Positions 25,276 through 35,800 of a stretch of 64,000 bases of DNA are shown here, piece by piece (position 1 is the first letter of the stretch; the number at the start of each line of letters is the position of its first letter). Position numbers and translations under genes: made by a program. Below the pieces are notes generated by a model. The model was given only the letters and a program-made list of their open reading frames with translations. It did not search any database and was not told where the DNA came from. The DNA is taken from positions 334,001 through 398,000 of the forward strand of contig JAVXUO010000708.1 of the NCBI GenBank assembly GCA_033065855.1. The letters run 5' to 3'. The DNA is from Escallonia rubra (Eukaryota; Streptophyta; Magnoliopsida; Escalloniales; Escalloniaceae).

Positions 25276-25686
25276 TAAAAGTTCCTTTCAGCTTGGTTCA
25301 AAATTTTGTGAACCAAATGAAATAGTACCACACCATATAGTTACAATCTGCTCTTCCGCTTTTGAACTAAGGAAATGATGTCCTTGCAACTTCGCGGTGC
25401 TAAGAAATTTGAGTACGAACCTCCAAGTTTTAAGTTTTTGTTGTTACGGTGGAAAGGTACTTCCAACAGGGCCAAATAGTCCAGATGATCCACGGATCTT
25501 ACTTACACACTCAGAGTGATGACGATTTTGAGCATGTCTCAACATCTTTTCTTCTACATCATTTGAAGTAAAGTTAGAAAAAGAACCTGCAAGCACTGGA
25601 ACAGGAATTTCCGAGCTCGAGACCAAACTTACCATGACCTTCCTCCTCTGGTCCCGTAGATAAATTGACATTGAATATATAGAAAT

Positions 25687-26325
25687 GTGAGGGCTTCGTC
25701 AAATGCAATGTTTAGCGACTTTCTTTTGCATGTTGGGAATGATGATGAACCATGCATAGAGGAAAATATGGTCAAAATTCCAAATGAAATGCTTGTCGAA
25801 TATGATAGCAACAGCGCTGCTGAGAACTGCTTGATTAACACCGTCTTCCCATCGATTAAATTAGATTTGGGTTATGCCGAATACATTGCTAATCGTGCAA
25901 TCTTGGGATTACAAACGCAATAGTAGATATGCTCAACAAGAAGATTATCTCAATTATTCCTAGGAGAGGTATGGACATATCAAAGCTATGACGCAGGAGT
26001 AGAAAATATCTAGAGAAGTTTCTAAACTCAGTTGACTCCAAATGGTCTTCCTCCGCATAAGTTGTTTCTTTAAGGCTAATGCCCCAATTATGTCGTTCAG
26101 GAAATTGAACCCTTCTAAAGGACTCTGCAATGGAACTATTAGAGGCTTTGAATTCGATGTTATTCATGCAGAAGTTACATCTGGACAGTTTGCTGGGAAT
26201 TTTGTCCTACTCCCTAGGATTCCATGTCCCCCGCGGGAGGATGGTTTTAGCCCCTCCCTGTTCAAGCTTACATAACATCGCGTAGAACTTGTTCCGCAAT
26301 AACAATAAACAAAGCACAAGGGCAA
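25687..26325 (+). pseudogene. Helitron (PIF1-like) helicase relic
   Basis: The first frame gives FSDFLLHVGN, MVKIPNEMLVEY, FPSIKLDLGYAEYIANRAIL, then stops at 25921. A second frame resumes with LPPHKLFL, APIMSFRKLNPSKGLCNGT, FEFDVIHAEV and FVLLPRIPCPP, and a third with AITINKAQGQ near 26300. These are ordered blocks of the C-terminal half of the PIF1-like helicase of plant Helitrons. At least two stops or frame changes and the absence of the Walker A region show it is a dead 3' fragment. The Helitron 3' hairpin and CTRR end were not identified. Confidence 0.8.
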
Positions 26326-27121
26326 AAATTGCTGCATATGGACTACCTGCATATGCACCATATTGTGGAAGTTAGATATCTCAGTTGGTCCTCCACCCCT
26401 CGGTCCTCACCCAACACCCTCTGGTCAGTCTATGTGCCCTTTTGCCATATGGAAACCCAGAACCTATCTTTTAACAAGTCTCGTTTAGCAATCACAGCAA
26501 GAGGAAAAAATTGCTGCAAGTTTCTGCCAGTCCAAGCAGATAGGCCAATTACATCATATATCCTCATTCATTCTCAGTCCATAGGCTTGTCAAACAAACA
26601 CGAAGGTAGGCATTATCAACAAGTATAAACGAACTCTGCATTAGGTAACCCAGGAAGCGCCAAAAAGTAACTCGTTCAACATTACGCAGATATAAACAGA
26701 AGAAAAGAAAATCATCTCCATTAAAGGTCAAAAGTACACTAATCAGCCCCTAAACAGTGTGGAAGGAACCAACGATGCAAAGCACGAATCAAGTCTTTGA
26801 CTTGATTCACCATCTTGCTTGTGTGTGGGGGTATGTGTGTGTGCGCGCACGTGAGAGTAGTGTGAAAAGTGGAAACACCATAAGCTAGAATTCATGGAGC
26901 TCTGCTAGCTTTAGCATTTAAAGCAAGAACACACCAACACAAGTGTTACATTAACTCATCTTTATAATTAAATGAATCCATGAGAAGGCCTCATCAGTGG
27001 GAATTATAGACAACAGTAGTCATCAGCTTGAATTCCTTATGTGCACAATAAATCAGTTTGGGCTACATCATACAGATTCCAAGAGGCAGAAGAATTACCT
27101 GTAGCGTCCAAATATCTGTGA
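26326..27121. other. spacer and 3' flank of the ARO4-like gene
   Basis: The right part is presumably the 3' untranslated region of the minus-strand armadillo gene, which ends at 27122. A GT/GC-rich patch lies at 26817-26853. No coding potential was recognised. Confidence 0.4.
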
Positions 27122-28915
27122 TTATGGTGCATAAGGCTGTCTATGAGGATGAGCTCCAGCTTGATAAAGAGTAAGGTGGTGTATAGCCCTAGCAAACAGT
27201 TCTCTCAAATCGGGATGCTGAGCCACCACCGAACGAGCAGCCCCTTCGATAATATTCAATGCTCTGGCTTGTTCAAGAGCCTTGCTGTTACCAACATTCA
27301 ACGCAAGATAGCATAACAAAACAAGCTCATGCTTTTGACTACGATCATTGCTCCTCAATAGCTTTATGAGCAGCGGCACCCCATCAAACTCGAGAATTGT
27401 CTTTGAGTGCTCAACCCGATTAAAGTTCTCCGGGCAAACAAATTTCCCAAGTGCAATAGCAGCTTCTGTGGCAACATCAGCATTCCTATGCCCAAGCTGG
27501 GCGACCAGAGGGCCAATAATCCGCGTTTCCTTTGCAGGAAAAGTACGTGCCAATGACCCAATCGATCTTATAGCATAAACAAGCAATGCCCCACTGCTCT
27601 CGTCCTTCAACAATCCTAGAAGCTGATCTAACACCGCCCTTGCAGCCGGCGAGTTCGGCTTGAAAGCCGACCGTCTAAGGTCAGTGTTGGACTCGGCAAC
27701 AGCAGCCAATTCCATCACGGTCATCATACAGTTGACTCGCAACTCCCCCCGCTCCTTCTCAATGAGCTTCGCCAAACAAAGCAATGCCTTCGTCTCGGTG
27801 ATCTTCCTGCTGTTCAACAAGCTCTTCCTCGCTAATTTCCACAATGCAGCGGAGCAGCCAATCTTCAACCTAAGTTTCACCTCAGGCGACTCTACCTCCT
27901 TCTCTTTCCTATGGTTCCCACCCCTGCTGCTACCATCAGACGACGAAAAGCTGTTACCAAAACTATTCCTAGTCATCTCCTTCTTTATCTGAATAACAGA
28001 ATGTATACTGGGCGGCGGACCGGACTGCCCCTTCGGATCATCGAGAGCTACATCCATCGCCAAAATTGTCACCAGCGGCCGCACGACATTCTCCCTCCCC
28101 AACTCCTCCTGAACGCCGCCGTCCATCTCCGCCATCCTGGCCACCAAGTTCACCACGGCTACCTGAACGCTCATCGGCGAATCGCCCAAAACCTGCAACA
28201 CAATTGGAACCGCAAGTTTGCTCGCGATTATCCTAACACCCTCCTGATCAGTCCCTATATTATACAGCGCCGTAGCCGCCGCAATTTGCGCTTCCGGCGA
28301 CGCCCCTTCTTTCAACAACTTAAGTAACGGCCCAATCCCTCCTTCGTCCACGATGATCTTCTTGTTCCGGTCGTTGTCGCGGGCCAACGAGGCCAACTCG
28401 GTGGCGGCGTCTATACGGTCACGCAGCTGGCCCATTTGCACGGCCGCAACGTAAGACCAGACCCAGGCCAGAATCGGGTCGTTGCTGGCTATTGGGGGAA
28501 GCGACAAATTGGTGCCGGACTCGGAGTCGAAGATTGAAAGCAGCCACTTGATATCGGCGATGGAGGAGTCCAGAAGGTAGTAGAGCTTGCGGAAGTCAGC
28601 GGTGGTGGTGATGGAAAAGACCTGGCGGAGGACGCCGCTGTGCTTGCACTTGCGGGCGAGGGCGAGGGCCCGGTCCAGGTGCTTGGAGAGGTCGGAGGCG
28701 ATGCGGCGGAGGGGGGGTTCGTAGAGGGACTGGGTGGAGGAGGCGAGGCGGACGGTGGAGCGGAGGAGGTGGGCGAGCTGGGCGGTCTGCTTGGCGAGCT
28801 CGGAGCAGTCGGGCTTGGAGGATTCGGCCTCCTGGGCGGATTTGATGACCCGGTCGGCGAGCAGGATCAGGAGGGAGAGCTCTTCTTGGATGGATTTTTC
28901 TTCCTCGGCGGCCAT
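27122..28915 (-). CDS. armadillo-repeat protein, ARO4-like
   Basis: A single uninterrupted frame of 597 aa, ATG at 28915 and TAA at 27122. Residues 1-130 form an N-terminal helical region (DUF7792-like) with SVRLASSTQSLYEPPLRRI and KCKHSGVLRQVFSITTTADF, typical of the plant ARMADILLO REPEAT ONLY family. Armadillo repeats follow at about 165-290 (for example SLARDNDRNKKIIVDEGGIG) and again at about 345-585. Between them lies a Ser/Gly-rich, charged linker at about 315-345. There is no U-box, F-box, kinase domain, signal peptide or membrane segment. ARO proteins of Arabidopsis act in polarised tip growth (pollen tubes, root hairs) by binding regulators of small ROP GTPases; ARO4 is the most divergent paralogue. 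The family is clear; the ARO4 assignment rests on recalled similarity. The gene is GC-richer than its surroundings, mostly near the N-terminus. Confidence 0.9.
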   Translation of the reverse strand: MAAEEEKSIQEELSLLILLADRVIKSAQEAESSKPDCSELAKQTAQLAHLLRSTVRLASSTQSLYEPPLRRIASDLSKHLDRALALARKCKHSGVLRQVFSITTTADFRKLYYLLDSSIADIKWLLSIFDSESGTNLSLPPIASNDPILAWVWSYVAAVQMGQLRDRIDAATELASLARDNDRNKKIIVDEGGIGPLLKLLKEGASPEAQIAAATALYNIGTDQEGVRIIASKLAVPIVLQVLGDSPMSVQVAVVNLVARMAEMDGGVQEELGRENVVRPLVTILAMDVALDDPKGQSGPPPSIHSVIQIKKEMTRNSFGNSFSSSDGSSRGGNHRKEKEVESPEVKLRLKIGCSAALWKLARKSLLNSRKITETKALLCLAKLIEKERGELRVNCMMTVMELAAVAESNTDLRRSAFKPNSPAARAVLDQLLGLLKDESSGALLVYAIRSIGSLARTFPAKETRIIGPLVAQLGHRNADVATEAAIALGKFVCPENFNRVEHSKTILEFDGVPLLIKLLRSNDRSQKHELVLLCYLALNVGNSKALEQARALNIIEGAARSVVAQHPDLRELFARAIHHLTLYQAGAHPHRQPYAP

Positions 28916-28924
28916 GGCTGTGGG

Positions 28925-28943
28925 GCTGCTGCTGCTGCTGCTG
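28925..28943 (-). repeat. CAG trinucleotide repeat in the 5' leader of the ARO4-like gene
   Basis: Six CAG units on the coding strand lie about ten bases before the start codon, so they are almost certainly transcribed into the 5' leader. Length variation could affect translation; there is no evidence for that here. Confidence 0.75.
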
Positions 28944-29114
28944 TACGTTGAGAGAATTGAAAGCGGAAAGACCAGACAAAGGGCTCCTTAGTCTATGATT
29001 GGAGTGACCAGAGAATAGTATTTTTAAGGATTTATTCATTAATTTGGTCTAAGCTGGATCCATGATCATTAAAGGAGATAACAGGATAATATAAAGGTGT
29101 CTCTCTCATAGTTT

Positions 29115-29245
29115 TTTTGGTTAGACCACCCGGTTTCCGGACACCACATTGGGAGCCGACTAATCCGGGTTCGAGCCGGGCAGGACCACATGGGCGGAAA
29201 AGCTCTCTCTACCAAGTTTTAACGCAGCTGCATTCCCAGGACTCG
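29115..29245. repeat. SINE-like or tRNA-derived repeat fragment
   Basis: The segment contains GGGTTCGAGCCGGGC, close to a polymerase III box B, and about 70 bases later its approximate inverse CCCAGGACTCGAACA. A box A was not identified with confidence and no A-tail or target duplication was found. Confidence 0.3.
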
Positions 29246-29754
29246 AACACAATCTCTCTCATAGTTTCAAAGCAGGAATATTTGCTCATAAACTGTTCCT
29301 CTGCATTAATTATTGAACAGAAACAATTTACTTTCGTTGTGTTTATAAGGATTAAATTTTATAAAACGGTCAAAAACTTCGATTCAAGGATAAAATGCAC
29401 TTTGGTGACTGTTTAAAATGATTAAACAGCGATTTATTGTATATGTGATAAATCTCTTTACTTTGGTGGTTGTATTGCTGAAAATGATTAACAATGTGAC
29501 TTTTATAGTTGGACTTTCGATCATTAGGCTTAGGTCAATTCAATTTGTAACTGACATGTATCCAAGCGTGCCTGTTTTGTTTTCTCATTCACGTTAAGCC
29601 TCCTTTATTTGATCTTATCTGACGCGCCACCAGGATTTCGGTCTCGAAATTAGGTCAATATTAGGTCAGATTCTTGACATCAATTGGTAAGATCACAAAG
29701 GAACCATAGGGATTACTTTTGTCTCAAACCCCGATGTTATGTGGCTGACGTTTA

Positions 29755-31375
29755 TTTTTTTTGCTTCAAAAGGAACAAAATATATTCAAACTAAGAACAT
29801 GGGTATTCCACCCCATTTACATCTGCAACTAGCAGTTCATTAAATTCTACCAGGGGTTGGTCGAGATAAACAAAAGCCCCATCTTGTCTACTTCCTATAT
29901 TCGCTAGCATATCGACACATTGATTGCTCTCACGGAATATATGTGAAATTCTAGAGTTTGTCGCGGTAATCAAAAAACGACAATCATAAACAATATTACA
30001 TAGAGGATGAAAGTTATCATTTTCCTCGAATGTCATCAACTGTTGGGCCAACAGGGAATCTGTTTCCACCGTGATTCCGTGCAAGTGTTGTTCTTTAATT
30101 ACTTGTAACGCTTTGAAGATTCCAAAAACTTCGGCTTCCAAGCTATCATCAGTTGGCAGGCTTCCCCAGAATCCACCTTTCCATTGGCCTTGGTCATCCC
30201 TTATGATTCCTCCATATCCTCCTTGGTAGCTTCTTTTGGCACATCCATCAGTGTTGCATTTGAGGTTACCTGGAATGGGCATTAACCATTTAATCAGTTT
30301 AGGTGGTTTGCGCAAAGGGAGAGGGTGCTTACTGGTTATGAACTCAAGTTCATGAGCCAACTCTAGGACTTTTTTCCAGGCTGTCCAAACTTCAAAGATT
30401 GTCCCTTCAATACTTTATTTGTTCCTTTCCTTCCAGTTCTGCCAAAGGCAAGCCAAAAAGACATGATTCCAGTGGATATTCATAAAGCGCAGATTGTTAT
30501 CCATTTGCAAATTCTTTTTTATCCAAGCAATAACATTTAATCTCAACTCCTGATCAAACACAAAAGGGTTAAACAACTTAGTCCAAAGAGTCTTAGCTTT
30601 GGGACATTTCCTAATTGTGTGATCTATGTTTTCCAGTTCTATGTTGCATCTAGTACAAGTAGCACTGGGACTTATATTCCTCACAGCTCTCATCTCATTA
30701 GTTAGAAGTCTCCCATGGGTGATAATCCAGATGAAGTATTGAAATTTTGGGGGGATCTTGAGCCTCCAAATCCAATCAAAGTCAGGATCAGAGGTGGTCT
30801 GCACATCCAAAGAGCAGGCAATCTTATAGGCACTAGCAGTGGTGAACCTACCATTTCTCATCACTCCCCAGAACGGGGAGTCTTCTTCAGGTTGATATAA
30901 GGGGAGGTGCAGGGTGGTGATAGCCTGGATTCCAGGTCTAGGAATATATCTAGTGAGGGCCTGGACATTCCAGCCCCCATCATGGGAGATAACATCATTC
31001 ACAGTCATGTTGGGTTCCAGATTAGGGTCAGGGTTAGGGTTAAGGGGGCCAGTTCCTGTCCACCAGTCTTTCCAAAAGGAAAGAGACTTACCATTTTTAA
31101 CATGCCATTTAAGACCACAGTTCATGACAGGAATAGTGGTTTTAATGCTTCTCCAGATGTGAGATCCCCCCTTTTTCTTTGGCCAGTTTCTAGGATTACA
31201 GCAGTCAGAGTACTTGGCCTTTAACACTTTAACCCACGGATGATCTTCATTAGCAATCAACTTCCAGCTAAGCTTGGAAGTCAAAGCAAGGTTATTAAGC
31301 TGAGCTTTCCTAATATTAATCCCCCCATGTTTTTTAGTCTGGCAGACTTTACCCCACTTCACTAAATGGAAGGAT
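29755..31375 (-). mobile_element. 5'-truncated LINE retrotransposon
   Basis: The segment holds the 3' third of a non-LTR retrotransposon ORF2 followed by a short 3' region and an A-rich end (AAAAAAAATAAA on the minus strand at about 29752-29763). Sequence similarity begins abruptly near 31373, with an in-frame stop just upstream. This fits 5' truncation during target-primed integration. I could not find a target-site duplication. It lies between the divergently spaced ARO4-like and amine oxidase genes, outside both. Confidence 0.8.
29791..31373 (-). pseudogene. LINE ORF2 C-terminal part: zf-RVT and RNase H domains, one stop codon
   Basis: The minus-strand frame runs from HLVKWGKVCQTKKHGGINI at 31370 through a zf-RVT finger (CTRCNIELENIDHTIRKCPK). 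It meets a single TAA at 30415-30417, then continues in the same frame (SIEGTIFEVWTAWKKVLEL) into an RNase H domain. That domain keeps its acidic residues: Asp in CNTDG, Glu in SLEAEVFGIFKAL, Asp in VETDS and Asp in QCVDMLAN. It ends at TAG 29791-29793. One nonsense change in about 525 codons implies a rather young insertion. The reverse transcriptase palm and endonuclease are missing, so it cannot move by itself. Confidence 0.88.
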
Positions 31376-32823
31376 TAAACACAACCAAGATTCTTTGTAC
31401 AGCTTCTCTTGATGTTGTGCTTCCTTTGTTGCGGTGCCATTAGGCTATCCTCAATGGAACTGACTTGTTCGAACCCCCAAACAACCCAAAACCTGATAGT
31501 GTTACTTTGGTTACCAGAATTCTACCAAATCTTGCCAAGGCCGAAAAAAACAATGATATGGTTGTACCTTCAGTTCAGTTTAGTTCAGTTCAGACCCCAC
31601 CTGTAAAACTGGAAGCTTTGTTACTTAGGCCTCATCAAATGCTACTCAGGCCTCGGTTCAGAGTAACGGGAGTTTATATCTCCAAAGCAGTTGACACGTG
31701 CGCGCAGACTATCTATACTATGTAATTCATATCGTTTGCTGACACGGATGGCAAGGACTGAAAGCATTAGTGTAGTTGGTAAGCAAAAGACTACTGACTG
31801 AAGCAGCTTCCAATGCCACTTTTGCGTGCAGAGCTAGATCAGATGCATTTACGATTTGGACTATGCTATGATTAGATATACTTTTCGATCTCCCTCTCTA
31901 ATAGTGCGCACTTAATAGCTTCTAGTTTTGATTTCGTTATGTACGATATTGCAACCAACTTGTAATTGGGACAGCTTTGTAAAGTCTTTATGAAAAATTC
32001 CTTCTACTGATAAAGAAAGAAAGAAAAGAGAGAGAAAAAAAAGTAGTCTACGCCGACATAGCTGACTAGTTCATGAAAACATTTTCACATTGACTTGCTT
32101 AAGTCACTTGTGTTTGTTGCAGATCTGATGTTAGCTCGTAAACAGAAGCCTCCTGACCTTTCATGAATTAGCTCGTAAACATGCTTACTTTATAATTGTA
32201 CAGTGTAAAATATTACTCCTTGTAATTCAAAAGTTTAAAGAGTAATCGTTCTGTTAAATTTAGGGCTCTGAACCTGTACAAATATTGGAAAACTGAGAAA
32301 CTGTAATTAAGTGAGCCGACCCAATCATGATCAAGAGCATGATTCTAAGATTTAACACGAGCCTGATTTTGTGCTTTAACATGAACTCAGGCTCTTGAGC
32401 TCGGCTGAGTGGAAACGAGTTCTCATTAAGCTTTACCATCACGGTACGTTAAGCACAGCTAAACAAGTCAAACCCCTAGCCAACTTAACTAGAAATTCGC
32501 ATACATCATTGACGCTATGCAATAACGTAGAAACTTCGTACATAGTGCAGTGCGGGGGAATTGACCAGCAAGGTTGGACTAATGTGAACAATGGGAAACT
32601 TTTAAAGTGGGAACCCGGACTTTGGTGCAAATGAAAATAAGAAAAACTATTGTGTTCTCATCAGTGACGCATCAGCATTGAAAGTAGTAAACTTAAATGG
32701 TCAAAAACATTCCCAAAACACGTCAATGAAGCTCCAAACAAAGTGAAATATCTACAAAGAACACGGAGAGTGCTGTAGCCTTGAATGCTGACTATGGACC
32801 GAGGTTTGACAGAGACGGGTCTT
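31376..32823. other. spacer between LINE and amine oxidase 3' end
   Basis: Short open frames on both strands without motifs. The right end probably contains the 3' untranslated region of the amine oxidase gene. No transposon ends were recognised. Confidence 0.4.
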
Positions 32824-35800
32824 TCAAAGCTTGGCCATCAACTCGTTCGGAATGGACTTGCCGTCCTTCCCGTCGGAGTCTTTCACGTCCGACTCACAGG
32901 CACCAGGTGGGACATCTATTGCGGGAGAGGAGTTGAAGAACCCATGAGGCTGCACCCACAAACATAACAGTTACCGGGGTCAGCACACTTGAAACCCCAG
33001 ACAAAATGTTTACGCTGAGACGTTAAGTCAGCACAGGGATTGAGACGGCACAGTAAAACATAAGAGATCGGCTGGTTAACAAAAATTGCGGATGCAGATA
33101 AAGCATAAAAGGAAAGAGGAGTGAACAGCCAATCCAAAATTCAGTTGGGTATATGCATTACTCCCTAGACATGGAGTACAATCTTAAATTCAAAGACGCA
33201 ACAAAGCAGGAAGACCCATCACTCAGCAATTCATTGTTGTATCAGCTGATTTATGGGATCATTAGTCGAAGTTGATTACTCGAGTGTAGAGGTATACGAA
33301 GTGAGCAACCAAGGAGTCAAATGAGGAGGATTTGTAGATGGCTCCGAAGTACTAAAGGTACGACAAAGGAGAACTATAAAAGCAGAAAGTGAATTCAGTG
33401 AGTGGAACTCGGTCTTTCAAAGCAATCAAGAATGTTAAAATAAACTGACTATTATAGAACGAATCTGCAATTACAAAATCAGAGAAGCACATCGTCCAAT
33501 CAGGATGATTTGAGGTAAATGGTGACAGCTGTAGGATAAATTAATTTGGAACATGCAACCACCATACAAGCAATTTAGCCTAACAGGCAAACATGTTAAA
33601 TTCTTCACACACAACATACCTGAAGCATAAAGCCAATGTGCTCTACTGGCATCACAGGCCAATCTTCTAACCGTGGAACATGTGTGATCCCAAATACATA
33701 CCTGCAATTGAAATGAAGGTCGTTAATTTTTAGACATTCTAGTAATGATTATTTTTATTAAAACATGCACTACACTCCGTCAAAGTTCATTCGTTTAAGA
33801 AACACGGAAAATATTAAGCTAGTAAAATACAAGGAAATGATAATTAAACGGCTAGTATACATGTTGTGCTCCATAGGCAGACTATGCATTAGAATTTAAT
33901 AGAATTTTAAAATTGTAGTCCAAACTTACCAAAGAACAACGTCAGTTTCTTCCAGAGACCGATTTTTCTTAACCCATGAAGCCAAACCCTCACCAACACG
34001 TGGATTCTGATTAGGGAACTCTCCTCCAGGAAAATTCTCGTCACGCGCGTATGGGGTAACCCACAAATTGTGCTTCAAAAAAGCAGCTCTTCTCAAAAAC
34101 TTGGCTTCAGAACCAGCCAAAGGCAAGCAGTTCGAGCCAGGAACCAACTTGTATCCGGTCAGCTGTCCAGTTCTGTTGACAGTTCTTGTGTTCCTAACCT
34201 AGAGCGCAAAGAAGTTAGTTCCTAAAGTATCAAGTAGATATAATAGATACAGCAGATACAAGAAGATTTAATACATACACCCGAAGAATATCAGACCGAC
34301 CATTTAAGAGGAGGGAAGAAAAGGCAGGTGTAGAGATAATGCATCTATATGTTAAATAAGACAGATACAAAGAAAACCATCAAGATGCAAGTCCTCTGCT
34401 GGACAAACGGGAAATGGAAAGAACAGAGAGAAACCCATTTCTAGTTGGATGAAAAGACTAAACTCATTTCTAGTTGGATGAAAAGACTAAACTCATTTGA
34501 CTTTGAGAAAAGGTAATCCTAAAATTATGCACTTTTAAAACAAATTCAAACTTCAAGGGTAAAACACAGATAAATTGTAAATTCCCTCCAAAGAGGAAAA
34601 AGAAACTTCCACAATTTAAAGCTACCAAAACCCCCAAATGTGCGCGTTTTAAAAAGTAAAAATCAGGGTAAGTATGCTTACAATCCAATGGCGAGCAGAC
34701 AAAGGATTGATGTCACGCATAGCTACCAATTCTGATTTGAGCAATGTTTCTTCAGTGTAGAACGCATTGTTGTGAACATTATTCTTCCCAGGTTCTTCAA
34801 CTTTAACATCTACCTCAACAACCTGCAGAAAGAAAACAGAGAGAAACCAAAATGACTGTCATTTTAAGGTCAGGGAAATTTTACACAAAGTACGTACGTT
34901 CCAAGTGTAGTCACGTTGAAGCCAAGTAGAATGGCATTCACCTGATTATATGCTTCTCCAGGCTTGCAATCAACGGCCATGTCCATACGAGCAACAAAAA
35001 AGTGCTGATGAACTGGTGCATACAGTCCTGGCGCGATTGTCGTACCGTATTTCCGAAATTCACCAGGTTGCAATGCTCCTAGGCTAAGAATTCCAGTAAG
35101 TTTAACTTCAGCCTCGATTTTTCCATCCTGTAATCACAAAACATGTAAATTCTCTTTGTCCACAATTTCAACAATACAGTGAGTTAAAAGTTTTACAAAC
35201 AACCTAGTAGAGATAATTCTTTCTTTTCTTTTCTTTTTTCAACAAAATGCCAAGCATTCAGGTTGCACATCGCGATTCCTTATAGAGAATAATTTACCAT
35301 TAAAAACTACAAAAATTTATAGAATTAAAAAAGAAACAGAAAACCTTAACAATGACACTACCATATCATGTCGTCGCATTTCTTTTTTCAATAACACTTT
35401 GGCAGGGAGAAGGATGAGCTATGTTTGTCTTACATCTAGAGCAAAACATTAAAATTTCAATAACAGAGAAAGCTTTAAGAAGATTACAAAAAACATTTGC
35501 TCCATAGAAATTTTGGACTATCCTATGTGTCAGTATTGAACTAATCAGACTTCTACTTATCTCCATTCATAAGCACTACAAGCATTAATAAAGGTCTAAT
35601 ATGAAAACAACAGAAGTTAATATTAAATCTTTACAGAAATGAGAACTCTAACTTGCCTGGTAGAAGTGCCAGTAGAAACCATATTCATAATTAGCCACCG
35701 TACATATGAAGGAAACTGTTAATCTCCTAGATCTTCGAACTTCTGCTAAGCCAGTTCTCCAGTCTTGGTGCTTCCAAAGGATTCCATGATCCTCCTCGTG

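Noticed and set aside
28596..29039. Long frames on both strands at the 5' end of the ARO4-like gene.
   Set aside because: They follow from the high GC content of the true coding frame; their compositions (Gly/Glu-rich or Pro/Arg-rich) are typical shadows.
29115..29245. A possible tRNA gene because of GGTTCGAGCC.
   Set aside because: No cloverleaf can be drawn: acceptor and anticodon stems are missing. At most it is a SINE-like fragment.
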